From RHKX01 sp964497825 (lineage in GTDB: Bacteria > Actinomycetota > Thermoleophilia > Solirubrobacterales > 70-9): 64,000 nucleotides of DNA. The position numbers and the translations under genes are program-made. The DNA lies in contig CAZCFA010000002.1 in the NCBI GenBank assembly GCA_964497825.1, forward strand, positions 1-64,000. Reading direction: 5' to 3'. Position 1 is the first letter of the stretch, and every line of letters begins with the position of its first letter. Positions 33,253-41,555 of the stretch are shown here, one piece after another. A model generated the notes under the pieces. It saw nothing but the letters and a program-made list of their open reading frames with translations, was not told the DNA's origin and ran no database searches.

Positions 33253-33376
33253 CGGCTCGGCCTCTCCGTCTGGGATCGCTGGTCCTGGGCGACAGTGATT
33301 CCAGACGCAGCCACCGGGTGCGGCCAAAGCCGGCGCGGCGGCCGCGCGGGGGTGGCGGCTGGCAGCGCGAGGCGGG
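33253..33376 (-). repeat. Dispersed hairpin repeat, copy 2
   Basis: On the minus strand this matches the element inside the cupin pseudogene (17827-17947). The core hairpin is GTCTGGGATCGCTG at 33268-33281 and CAGTGATTCCAGAC at 33293-33306. Read on the plus strand it is a full 14-base stem with two G-U pairs. A fragment of the same element (GGGTGGCGGCTGGCAGCGCGAGGCGGGG) recurs at about 33414-33441, so the region holds one complete and one partial copy. Confidence 0.8.
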
Positions 33377-33539
33377 GAGTGCACTGCGGCGATCGCTGGG
33401 CGGCGGCCGCACGGGGTGGCGGCTGGCAGCGCGAGGCGGGGCGGCCGCCGCGGATGGGCCGGGGCGGGCGTAAGCCGGGGCGGGCAGCGCAAGGCGCGCC
33501 GGGGCGGCCGCGGTCGGCGGCGGCCGTCGGCCCGGCGGG

Positions 33540-33749
33540 CTAGTTCCCGCCGGTGAGGCGGCGGTAGCCGGCGAAGGGCTCGCCGCCGACCTCGAGGACG
33601 TCGGCGAGCGTGAAGGCGTGGTTGGCGTCGCCCTCGCAACGCGCCGGGCGAGCCTCGGCCTCGGGTACGAGGCGGGTGCCGTCGGCGAGCTCGAGCTCGA
33701 ACAGGCGCTCGGGGGTGGTCACCGTGGTCGTCGTCGTTCCGTGTTCCAT
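33540..33749 (-). CDS. Small hypothetical protein (69 residues)
   Basis: This short protein starts MEHGTTTTTVTTPERLFEL, followed by ELADGTRLVPEAEARPARCEGDANHAFTLADVLEVGGEPFAGYRRLTGG. It is soluble and acidic with one Cys. The ATG at 33749 is chosen because GGGAG stands 6 bases upstream; an earlier ATG at 33761 has no such site. The body reads like a small beta-sheet domain, but no family is recognised. An AT-richer stretch at 33760-33840 upstream could be its promoter. Confidence 0.6.
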   Translation of the reverse strand: MEHGTTTTTVTTPERLFELELADGTRLVPEAEARPARCEGDANHAFTLADVLEVGGEPFAGYRRLTGGN

Positions 33750-33952
33750 CTGCTCCCACATTAGCGGATGCTCACGCTGACATCGCCAGGAAACCGGGAC
33801 GGCCTGGACGAATGTTTGCAATCTCACACAAAAGCGGCCGCCACCGCCACGAACCGGGACCGCGCCGCGCCGCCGCGCGGCCGGCGTGGCGAACCGCGGG
33901 CGTCAGCGCCGACCGCGGGGCGGCCGTCACGGGGCCCCGTCCGCCAGGGCCG

Positions 33953-34462
33953 TCAGGCCTTGCCCTCGGCCTCGTACTCACGCAGGAAGCCCTCGAACTC
34001 GCGCATGTGGCCCTGCTCGTCGCGAAGGATCGCGATCACCATGTCCTCGGTCACCGGATCGACGTCGGCGGCGAACTCGATGATTTCGTTGTAGTAGGAG
34101 ATCGCGCCCGCCTCGGCCGCGATAACGCCCTTGATCACGTGGGTGATGTCGGTCTGCTGCTTGGGCGGCTGCAGGAAGCTCTGCTCGGCGCTGAACGCGG
34201 TCGATCCGGGCACGACCCCGTAGAGCTCCTTGATCCGGGCCGCGAACTGCTGCGCGTGGCCGAGCTCCTCGGTGATGTCGGCGGCCAGCGACTCCTTGAT
34301 CTCGGAAGCGCGCACCCCATCCGGGTTGACCGAGTTGGCGACGTAGCTCATCACCGTCTCGATCTCCATCCAGTAGGCCTTGGTCAGCATCGCAACGAGC
34401 TTCTCGCGGTCCGCTTGGTTCGCGTCGGCGAGGATGTCCTTCGAGCCTCGATCTGCCGCCAT
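33953..34462 (-). CDS. Ferritin-like di-iron protein
   Basis: This 169-residue four-helix-bundle protein of the ferritin-like/bacterioferritin-like superfamily shows metal-binding Glu and ExxH positions at YWMEIETVMSYVAN (helix 1), EELGHAQQFAARI (helix 2), AAEAGAISYYNEIIEF (helix 3) and RDEQGHMREFEGFL (helix 4). Such proteins store iron, detoxify peroxide or act as small oxygenases; the two complete Glu/ExxH sets suggest an intact di-iron site. The ATG follows GGAGGT by 8 bases. It is a single-gene unit divergent from the hydrolase. Confidence 0.82.
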   Translation of the reverse strand: MAADRGSKDILADANQADREKLVAMLTKAYWMEIETVMSYVANSVNPDGVRASEIKESLAADITEELGHAQQFAARIKELYGVVPGSTAFSAEQSFLQPPKQQTDITHVIKGVIAAEAGAISYYNEIIEFAADVDPVTEDMVIAILRDEQGHMREFEGFLREYEAEGKA

Positions 34463-34538
34463 CGTCTGCTACCTCCGTCGGTTCTGGTTGCTGTTTCGTG
34501 CGGCGCCGCCGTCGGGGACGCCCGCTAGAACGCTTTCT

Positions 34539-35435
34539 ATGGACGCTACCCGTCGCACCGCCGCCCTAACCGCTCGCGAGCATCGCGTCGCGCTCGGCGG
34601 CGCCGGCACCCGCCTGATCGAGATCGAGGGCTCGGGACCGCCGCTGCTGTTGCTGCACGGCTACGCCGACAGCGCCGACACCTGGCGGCCGCTGCTGCGC
34701 GAGCTCGAGCGCGCCGGCCGCGCCGCGAGCGCCGTCGACCTGCGCGGCTTCGGCACCGCCGCGGCGCTCGATCGGGGCGCGATGCTGCCGCAGTGGGACG
34801 CGCTCGTCGCTGCCGCCGTCGAGCGCGCCGCCGACGACGGCGAGCAGGTGGTCGTCGTCGGCAACTCGCTCGGCGGCGCCCTGGCGCTTCGCGCCGCCGA
34901 GCGCGACGACCTCCCGATCGCCGGGATCATCCCGATCGCGCCGGCGGGCCTGCACATGGCGCGCTGGTTCTCGGTGATCGAGAGCACCCAGCTCGTCAGG
35001 CTGCTGCGCTACTCGCCGCTGCCGATCCCCGAGGCGCTGGTGCGACCGATCGTCGCCCGCATCTACCGCGAGCTCGTCTTCCACGACCGCGCCGGCGCCG
35101 ACCGCGACGTCGTCGATTCGTTCGTCGGCCACATCGGCACGCTCGAGCGCAGCACCGCCGTGCTCGAGATCGGCCGCCGGCTGCTGCCCGAGCTCGAGGA
35201 CCCGTTCGACCTCGGCCGGATCGACTGCCCGCTGCTGCTCGTCTGGGGCGAGCGCGACCGGATGGTCTACACCGACGGCGCCGAGCGCGTGCTGCGGACC
35301 GTCGACTACTCCGACATCGAGGTGATCCCCGACTGCGGCCACTGCCCGCAGGTCGAGCGGCCCGAGCTGCTCGCCGAGCTCGTGCTCCGCTTCCCGCAGC
35401 CGACCGAGGACGGGCGCCGGCGGATCGAGGCCTAG
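34539..35435 (+). CDS. Alpha/beta hydrolase
   Basis: This 298-residue soluble hydrolase has the oxyanion-hole turn LLLHGYADSADTW, nucleophile elbow GNSLGG, acid WGERDRMV and His CGHCPQVERPE in the correct order. It belongs to the general MhpC/esterase group; the substrate cannot be named. The ATG at 34539 gives MDATRRTAAL. It ends 4 bases into the metH gene, which runs toward it (convergent overlap). Confidence 0.82.
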   Translation: MDATRRTAALTAREHRVALGGAGTRLIEIEGSGPPLLLLHGYADSADTWRPLLRELERAGRAASAVDLRGFGTAAALDRGAMLPQWDALVAAAVERAADDGEQVVVVGNSLGGALALRAAERDDLPIAGIIPIAPAGLHMARWFSVIESTQLVRLLRYSPLPIPEALVRPIVARIYRELVFHDRAGADRDVVDSFVGHIGTLERSTAVLEIGRRLLPELEDPFDLGRIDCPLLLVWGERDRMVYTDGAERVLRTVDYSDIEVIPDCGHCPQVERPELLAELVLRFPQPTEDGRRRIEA

Positions 35436-38400
35436 GCCGAGGGCTCGGCGACGGCCGGCTCGCCCGCCTCCGCCGCGACCGTGCCGTCGCCCTCGACGTC
35501 GGCGTCGGCCGGCAGCGCGCCGCCGCGCTCGGTGCCGGCGATCAGCTCGTCCGGCTTCGGCTCGGCCGGGACGAAGCCCGACTTCATCCCGAAGTAGACC
35601 GCCTGCGGGTGGTGGGCGATGATCGCCACCGTCGACTGCTCGGGATCGACCGCGTAGCCGTCCGACAGCCGCATCCCGATCTCGTCGAGGCCGAGCAGGC
35701 GCCAGACCTTCTCGTGCTCGGACTGCTCCGGGCACGCCGGGTAGCCCCACGAGTAGCGGCGGCCCTGGCCGGCGTCGATGCCGAGCTCGGCGCGGACCTC
35801 GTGATGCAGCCACTCGGCCATCCCCTCGGCCGTCTGCACCCCGAGCCCGTGGGTGTAGAGCTGCTCAGCGAACTCGCCGTCGCGCTCGAGCTGCTCGATC
35901 CGCTTCGTCACCTCGGACCCGGCGGTGACCCCCTGCAGCGCGACGACGTCGCGCTCGCCGGAATCGATCGGCCGGAAGAAGTCGGCGAGGCAGATCCGGT
36001 CGTGTCTGGGCTGGCGCGGGAAGACGAGCCGCTCGAGCTCGGCCTCGGGATCGTCGGGGTCGAAGATCACGAGCTCGTTGCCGTCGGCGTTGCAGGGGAA
36101 GAAGCCGAGCCGGGCCCGCGGCCGCAGGTAGTCCTGCTCGCGCCACATCCGCTCGAGCCGTGGCGCGAACCCCTCCTCCTCGCCGTCGCCCTCGACGATC
36201 CGGCGCCACTGCTCGCCCTTCTTGCCGCGTCCCCCCCAGTGCAGCTTGAACAGCACGTGGCGGTCGAGGTAGGGGAAGACCTCGTCGAGATCGACCTCGA
36301 CGTCGCGGACGCCGAAGGTGCCCGGGGCCGGGATCGGGGTGTCGATGCGGACCGCGGAGCGGACGCTGTCGTCGTCGGTCGGCGGGCCGTCGTCGACCGC
36401 CTCGCCCTTCTCGCGCAGCGCCTTCGCCTCGGCCCGGATCCGCTCGACCAGCGCCGCGCGGGCGTCGCCGTCGACCAGCGCGTCGATCGTGTCGAGGCCG
36501 GCGAAGGCGTCCTTGCAGTAGAAGACGCCGGGCTCGTAGACGTCGTCCGAATCGCGTCCCCGCGGATACAGCGCGCGGCGGCCGAAGTCGCGGTTGATCG
36601 CGGCGCCGCCGATCAGCACCGGGAACCGGTGCCCGCGCTCGTGCAGCTCGCCGATGCAGGCGGGCATCTGCTTCGAGGTCGAGACGAGCAGCGCCGAGAG
36701 CCCGATCGCGTCGGCGTCGTGCTCGACCGCGGCGTCGATGATCCGCTCGACCGGGACCTGCTTGCCGAGGTCGATTACGCGATAGCCGTTGTTGGTGAGG
36801 ATCGTGTTGACCAGCGACTTGCCGATGTCGTGGACGTCGCCGAACACGGTCGCGATCACGACCGTCCCCTTCGAGTGGCCCTCGATCTTGTCGAGGTAGT
36901 TCTCGAGCTGGGCGACCGCCCGCTTCATCACCTCGGCCGACTGCAGCACGAACGGCAGGATCAGCTCGCCGGCCCCGAACTTGTCGCCGACCTCCTTCAT
37001 CGCCGGCAGCAGCACCTCGTTCAGCGTCGGCACCGCGCCGATCTTCTCGACCGAGCGGTCGATCCAGTCCTCGACGCCGTCCTTCTTGCGGCGCAGGATC
37101 TGGAAGTGCAGCGCCTGCTCGGGCTCCATGCCCTCGGTCGCGTCCGCCGCCGCGGCCTCCTCCTGCTCCGGCCCCTTGCTCTCGAAGTGGGCGATGAACC
37201 GCTCGAGCGCGTCGCCGGTGCGGTCGAGGACGAGGTCGTCGGCGAGGTCGCGCTCGGCGGCGGCGATCTCGCCGTAGGGGGTGATGTGGTTGGGGTTGAC
37301 CATCGCCAGGTCGAGGCCGGCCTCGACGCAGTGGTGGAGGAAGGTCGAGTTGAGGACGGCGCGGGCGCCGGGCGAGATCCCGAACGAGACGTTGGAGACG
37401 CCGAGCGAGGTCTTGACCCCCGGCAGCTCCGACTTGATCAGCCGGATCCCCTCGATCGTCGCCAGCGCCGACGGCTTCCACTCCTCCTCGCCGGTGGTCA
37501 GCGTGAACGTGAGCGCGTCGAAGATCAGCAGCTCGGGGTCGAACCCGTGCTCGCCGCAGGCGAGCCGGTGGATCTCGCGCGCGACCTCGAGCTTGCGCTC
37601 GGCCGTCTTCGCCATCCCCTCGGGATCGATCGTCAGCGCGATCAGCGCCGCGCCGTGCCTGATCGCCAGCGGCACGATCCGGTCGAGCTTCTCGCGCCCG
37701 GCCTCGAGGTTGATCGAGTTGACGATCGCCCGGCCCGGGATCCGCTCGAGCGCCGCCTCGATCACCTCGGGCTCGGTCGAATCGACCTGGATCGGCGCCG
37801 GCTGCGTGAGCGAGATCCGGCTCACGGTCTCGCCCATCTGCACGTCCTCGTCCTGGCGCTCGGTCAGCGCGACGCAGACGTCGAGCACGTGGGCGCCGCC
37901 GTTGACCTGGTCCTCGGCGACGGCGACGAGGCCGTCGTAGTCGTCGGCGAGCAGCAGCTCCTTCGCCCGCTTCGAGCCCTGCGAGTTGACCCGCTCGCCG
38001 ACCAACGTCGGCGCCGGGCTCTGGACGAGGTCGACGGCGGTCATCATGCTCGCCAGCCGCGGCGGGCCGGGCGCCGGGCGCCGGGCCGGGACCAGGCCCT
38101 CGACCCGGGTGGCGATCGCGGCGATGTGCTCGGGCGTGGTCCCGCAGCAGCCGCCGACGATCGTCACCCCGTAGCGCTCGACGAACTCGCCGAGCGCGGC
38201 CGCGATCTGCTCCGGCGTCTCCGGGAAGATCGTCTCGCCGTCGGGGCCCTGCAGCGGCAGGCCCGCGTTGGGGATGCAGTGGACCGGCATCGGCGCGGTC
38301 TCGCCGAGGTAGCGGATCGCGTCGCGCATGTCCTCGGGCCCGGTCGAGCAGTTGAGCCCGACGATGTCGACCCCGAGGCCGCCGGCGATCGTCAGCACCG

Positions 38401-39025
38401 CCTCGATGTCGGTGCCGAGCAGCATCTTGCCGCCGTTCGGCAGCAGCGAGACCGAGACCTGGATCGGGACGCTGCGGCCGACCCGCTCGAACGCCTCGCG
38501 AGCGCCGGCGACCGCGGCGCGGACCTCGAGGATGTCCTGCGCGGTCTCGATGATCAGCAGGTCGGCGCCGCCCTCGATCAGGGCGCCGGCCTGCTCGTCG
38601 AAGACCTCGACGAGCGCCGCGAAGCCGATCTCACCGAGCGTCGGGTCGTCGCTGGCGGGCAGGAACCCGGTCGGCCCGATCGAGCCGGCGACGAACCGCT
38701 CGGGGCCCGCCGCCTCGCGGGCGATCTCGGCCGCGCGGCGGTTGATCTCGACCGTGTGCTCGGCGAGCCCCCACTCGTCGAGCTTCAGGCGCGAGCCCTG
38801 GAACGAGTCGGTCTCGACCACCTGCGCGCCCGCCTCGAGCATCGAGCGGTGGACGCCGGCGATCACGTCGGGACGGTGCAGGACGAGCGCCTCGTGGCAC
38901 TTGCCGGCGAGGCCGCCGTAGTCCTCGGCCGTGAGCTCGAAGCGCTCGAGCGTGGCGCCCATGCCGCCGTCGTAGACGATGATCCGCTCGCGGGCGGCGG
39001 CGAGGATGTCGCGCTCGGCGCTCAT
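35432..39025 (-). CDS. metH: Cobalamin-dependent methionine synthase
   Basis: This 1197-residue enzyme transfers a methyl group from methyl-tetrahydrofolate to homocysteine. The order is canonical. The homocysteine domain (about 1-300) has zinc Cys in GLNCSTG and GGCCGTTPEH. The folate domain (about 330-620) has VGERVNSQGSK and DSTEPEVIEAAL. The cobalamin domain has GDVHDIGKSLV near residue 732. The activation domain (about 900-1165) has RYSWGYPACPEQ near 1092. A short acidic tail ends it. The ATG at 39025 lies just after a SAM riboswitch, so it should be off when SAM is plentiful. There is no adjacent metF. Confidence 0.96.
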   Translation of the reverse strand: MSAERDILAAARERIIVYDGGMGATLERFELTAEDYGGLAGKCHEALVLHRPDVIAGVHRSMLEAGAQVVETDSFQGSRLKLDEWGLAEHTVEINRRAAEIAREAAGPERFVAGSIGPTGFLPASDDPTLGEIGFAALVEVFDEQAGALIEGGADLLIIETAQDILEVRAAVAGAREAFERVGRSVPIQVSVSLLPNGGKMLLGTDIEAVLTIAGGLGVDIVGLNCSTGPEDMRDAIRYLGETAPMPVHCIPNAGLPLQGPDGETIFPETPEQIAAALGEFVERYGVTIVGGCCGTTPEHIAAIATRVEGLVPARRPAPGPPRLASMMTAVDLVQSPAPTLVGERVNSQGSKRAKELLLADDYDGLVAVAEDQVNGGAHVLDVCVALTERQDEDVQMGETVSRISLTQPAPIQVDSTEPEVIEAALERIPGRAIVNSINLEAGREKLDRIVPLAIRHGAALIALTIDPEGMAKTAERKLEVAREIHRLACGEHGFDPELLIFDALTFTLTTGEEEWKPSALATIEGIRLIKSELPGVKTSLGVSNVSFGISPGARAVLNSTFLHHCVEAGLDLAMVNPNHITPYGEIAAAERDLADDLVLDRTGDALERFIAHFESKGPEQEEAAAADATEGMEPEQALHFQILRRKKDGVEDWIDRSVEKIGAVPTLNEVLLPAMKEVGDKFGAGELILPFVLQSAEVMKRAVAQLENYLDKIEGHSKGTVVIATVFGDVHDIGKSLVNTILTNNGYRVIDLGKQVPVERIIDAAVEHDADAIGLSALLVSTSKQMPACIGELHERGHRFPVLIGGAAINRDFGRRALYPRGRDSDDVYEPGVFYCKDAFAGLDTIDALVDGDARAALVERIRAEAKALREKGEAVDDGPPTDDDSVRSAVRIDTPIPAPGTFGVRDVEVDLDEVFPYLDRHVLFKLHWGGRGKKGEQWRRIVEGDGEEEGFAPRLERMWREQDYLRPRARLGFFPCNADGNELVIFDPDDPEAELERLVFPRQPRHDRICLADFFRPIDSGERDVVALQGVTAGSEVTKRIEQLERDGEFAEQLYTHGLGVQTAEGMAEWLHHEVRAELGIDAGQGRRYSWGYPACPEQSEHEKVWRLLGLDEIGMRLSDGYAVDPEQSTVAIIAHHPQAVYFGMKSGFVPAEPKPDELIAGTERGGALPADADVEGDGTVAAEAGEPAVAEPSA

Positions 39026-39053
39026 GCGTTGTGCTCCGTCGTCGTCACGCCGG

Positions 39054-39150
39054 GCCTCCATCGGTCCCGGCTGTCGCACCGTGCTCGGCTCGGGAGCCTC
39101 ACCGGTTGCGGCGGCCTCGGCGGTCCGGGTCCCTCAGCCGCTCTGGATGG
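39054..39150 (-). ncRNA. SAM-I riboswitch (S box) upstream of metH
   Basis: Read on the minus strand, the S-box core appears in order: P1 arm CCATC, AGAGCGGCTGAGGGA, CCGGACC, GAGGCCGCCGCAACC, GAGGCTCCCGAGCC, CGGTGCGACAGCCGG, and the closing P1 arm GATGG. The GAGGGA and GCAACC elements plus GGTGC..A..CC at the expected spacings are the diagnostic parts. It ends about 30 bases before the metH ATG, and it is the only element of the 157-base gap. Translation control is likely, as no U-tract terminator follows. Confidence 0.88.
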
Positions 39151-39182
39151 TCGGGGCGCAAGGATAGCGAGCGTTCCCGGGC

Positions 39183-41543
39183 TCACCCGGCCGCGCCCTC
39201 GCGGGCCGGCTCCTCCCCGCCTCGCGGCCGCGGCCGCGAGGCCGGCTGCAGCCGCACCGGGGCCGCGCTCATCGCCCGCAGGCGCACGTCGGACCAGCTC
39301 ATCCCCTCGCGCACCAGCGCCGTCAGGCCGAGCCCGACCGCGGTCGCGATCTCGACCGCCTGGAGGATCACGCCGTAGGCGAGCGCGTCGGCCGCGCCGA
39401 CGCCGTAGCCGGTCGTCAGCACGCTGATCACCGCGAGCTGGAAGACGCCGATGTTGGATGGGGTCGCGGGCACGATCGCGGTGACGTTGACCGCGAACAG
39501 GACCGCGGCGGCGCCGCCGATCCCCATCTGCGCGTCGAGCCCCATCGCGACGCTGAGCGCGTAGCAGGCGGCGACCTGGATCGCCCAGGCGCCGAGCTGG
39601 CCGACGGCGGCGGCCGGACCGCGGCGCGGATCGCCGAACACCAGGAGCCCGCGGCGGACGCGGACGAGCGCGGCGCGGGCGGCGGCGACGATGCGGGCGA
39701 GGCGTCCCGAGCCGGAGCGGCGGACCAGAAGCGGGGCCGCGACGACGGCGACGAGCAGCAGCGCCGGCGCGGCGCTGACGACGAACAGGTGCTCGGAGCT
39801 GCGGTGGAACAGGTCGTTGGTCGAGACGATGATCAGGCCGAGCAGGACCAGCGCGACGATGTTGAGCACGGTCTGGGAGACCAGCGTGCCGAGCAGCACC
39901 GGGAACGTCTCGCGGAAGCGGCCGATCCGGCGCGAGATGATCATCGCCCGCGCCGGCTCGCCGACGCGCGCCGGCAGCGTCGCCGACATCAGCACGCCGA
40001 TCATCGTCGCCGAGGTGAAGTCGCGGCGCCGCAGCCGGGCCCGCGGCAGCGCCGCGCGGGCGATCATGAACCAGGCGCCGGCGCGGAAGAACATCGCCGC
40101 GCACATCAGCGCGAACGAGATCAGGATCCAGGCGAAGTTCGACCGCACGGCGCTCTCGACGACGCTGTCGAAGCCGATCCTGCGGGCGGCGAGCACGGTC
40201 AGCGCGATGCCGAGCACGCCGGCGGCGGCGAGCCCGAGGCGGCGGGCGGCGCGGCGGCGCCTCGAGCCGACCGCGATCGGCGCCGGGTCGGGCGAGGGCA
40301 GGCGCTCGGCCGCGACCCGCGGCAGCCCGTCGGCGGGCACGATCCCGAGCCGGCGGAAGGCGCGGGCGACGCGGTCGGCGGGCTGGGGAACGTGGATCGC
40401 GCGCTCGTAGACGCGCTCGATCCGCGTCGTCACCCGCTCCCAGCCGAAGCGCTCGGCGCTCGCCCGGGCGCGGGCGCCCATCTCGATCCGGCGCTCGGGC
40501 TCGAGCTGCATCCGCTGCAGCTCCTCGGCGAGCCGTTGCGGGTCGCCGGGCGGGATCAGGACGCCGTCGACGCCGTCGCTGACGACGTCGGAGTAGCCGG
40601 CGATGTCGGAGGCGATCACCGGCGTGCCGGCGGCGAACGCCTCGGTCAGGACCATGCCGAAGCTCTCGCCCGACAGCGACGGCGCGCAGAGCACGTCGGC
40701 GGCGACGAGCTGCTGCCAGAGCTGCTCGCTGCTGACCCGGCCGAGCGCGTCGATCGAGCCGATCGTCTCCGGGTCGGCGAGCGAGCGCGAGACCTCGGCG
40801 GGCTCGGTGCCGATCACCGCCAGCCGCGCCGGCACCTGCTCGGCGAGCGCCTCGAACGCGCGCAGCAGCACCGGCAGGCCCTTGCGCTCCTCGGAGCGGC
40901 CGATGAACAGGACCCGCAGCTCGCTGCCGGGATGGTCGCCGTGGAGCCGCGCGACCGCCTCCGGCGGCGGCGCCGCCGCCAGGTCGACGCCGTTGGGAAC
41001 GATCTCGTAGTTGCCGCCGAACCAGCGCAGCCCGGTCCACTCGGCCGCCTCGGAGACGGCGATCCGGGCGCTGAGCTGGTTGAACTTGCGGCGCGCGCCC
41101 ATCAGCACCGCGGCGTTGTTGGGCGCCCACTTCGGCGCGTAGGCGTGGAACGTGCCGACGACCGGGGCACCGCGGAACGAGCAGGCGTCCCAGCCGATCA
41201 CCGGCGCCGGCGGCTCGTGCACGTGGACGATGTCGAAGTCGCCGGCCCGCAGCGCCTCGCGCAGGCGGCTGACCCCGCTCGGGAACAGCGACAGGTTCGA
41301 GACCGCCCCGTTCGAGCCGATCCCGACCGTGCGACCGAGCGGCACGAGGTAATCGGGCAGGGCCCGCTCGCGCGGCGTGGCGCCACGGTGCAGCGTACGG
41401 CTGAGGCGATCCGGCGGGTCCCATGGAGCGAGGACGCGGACCTGGTTTCCGCGGTCGATCAGATGCTCGGCGAGCGCCTGGACATGCCGGTTGACGCCCC
41501 CTTCGTACGTCCACGAGTAGGGACTGACGAGGGCGATGCGCAT
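39183..41543 (-). CDS. GT4 glycosyltransferase fused to LPG-synthase-like membrane domain
   Basis: This 786-residue two-domain protein starts with a GT-B mannosyltransferase-like part (about 1-385): SPYSWTYEGGVNRHVQALA, HVHEPPAP, the nucleotide-sugar motif FIGRSEERKGLPVLLRAF and the EX7E element SLSGESFGMVLTEAFAAGTPV. PimB-like phosphatidylinositol mannosyltransferases look alike here. From about residue 430 it becomes a polytopic domain of the lysylphosphatidylglycerol-synthase TM/UPF0104 family, with SATLPARVGEPARA and NIGVFQLAVISVL. A polyprenyl- or inositol-linked sugar chain is a plausible product. The ATG lies 12 bases after the next upstream gene. Confidence 0.85.
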   Translation of the reverse strand: MRIALVSPYSWTYEGGVNRHVQALAEHLIDRGNQVRVLAPWDPPDRLSRTLHRGATPRERALPDYLVPLGRTVGIGSNGAVSNLSLFPSGVSRLREALRAGDFDIVHVHEPPAPVIGWDACSFRGAPVVGTFHAYAPKWAPNNAAVLMGARRKFNQLSARIAVSEAAEWTGLRWFGGNYEIVPNGVDLAAAPPPEAVARLHGDHPGSELRVLFIGRSEERKGLPVLLRAFEALAEQVPARLAVIGTEPAEVSRSLADPETIGSIDALGRVSSEQLWQQLVAADVLCAPSLSGESFGMVLTEAFAAGTPVIASDIAGYSDVVSDGVDGVLIPPGDPQRLAEELQRMQLEPERRIEMGARARASAERFGWERVTTRIERVYERAIHVPQPADRVARAFRRLGIVPADGLPRVAAERLPSPDPAPIAVGSRRRRAARRLGLAAAGVLGIALTVLAARRIGFDSVVESAVRSNFAWILISFALMCAAMFFRAGAWFMIARAALPRARLRRRDFTSATMIGVLMSATLPARVGEPARAMIISRRIGRFRETFPVLLGTLVSQTVLNIVALVLLGLIIVSTNDLFHRSSEHLFVVSAAPALLLVAVVAAPLLVRRSGSGRLARIVAAARAALVRVRRGLLVFGDPRRGPAAAVGQLGAWAIQVAACYALSVAMGLDAQMGIGGAAAVLFAVNVTAIVPATPSNIGVFQLAVISVLTTGYGVGAADALAYGVILQAVEIATAVGLGLTALVREGMSWSDVRLRAMSAAPVRLQPASRPRPRGGEEPAREGAAG

Positions 41544-41555
41544 CGTTGTGGCACC

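Noticed and set aside
34793..39427. A 1544-residue plus-strand open frame
   Set aside because: It is the antisense shadow of metH; the translation is repetitive and the opposite strand carries all conserved motifs.
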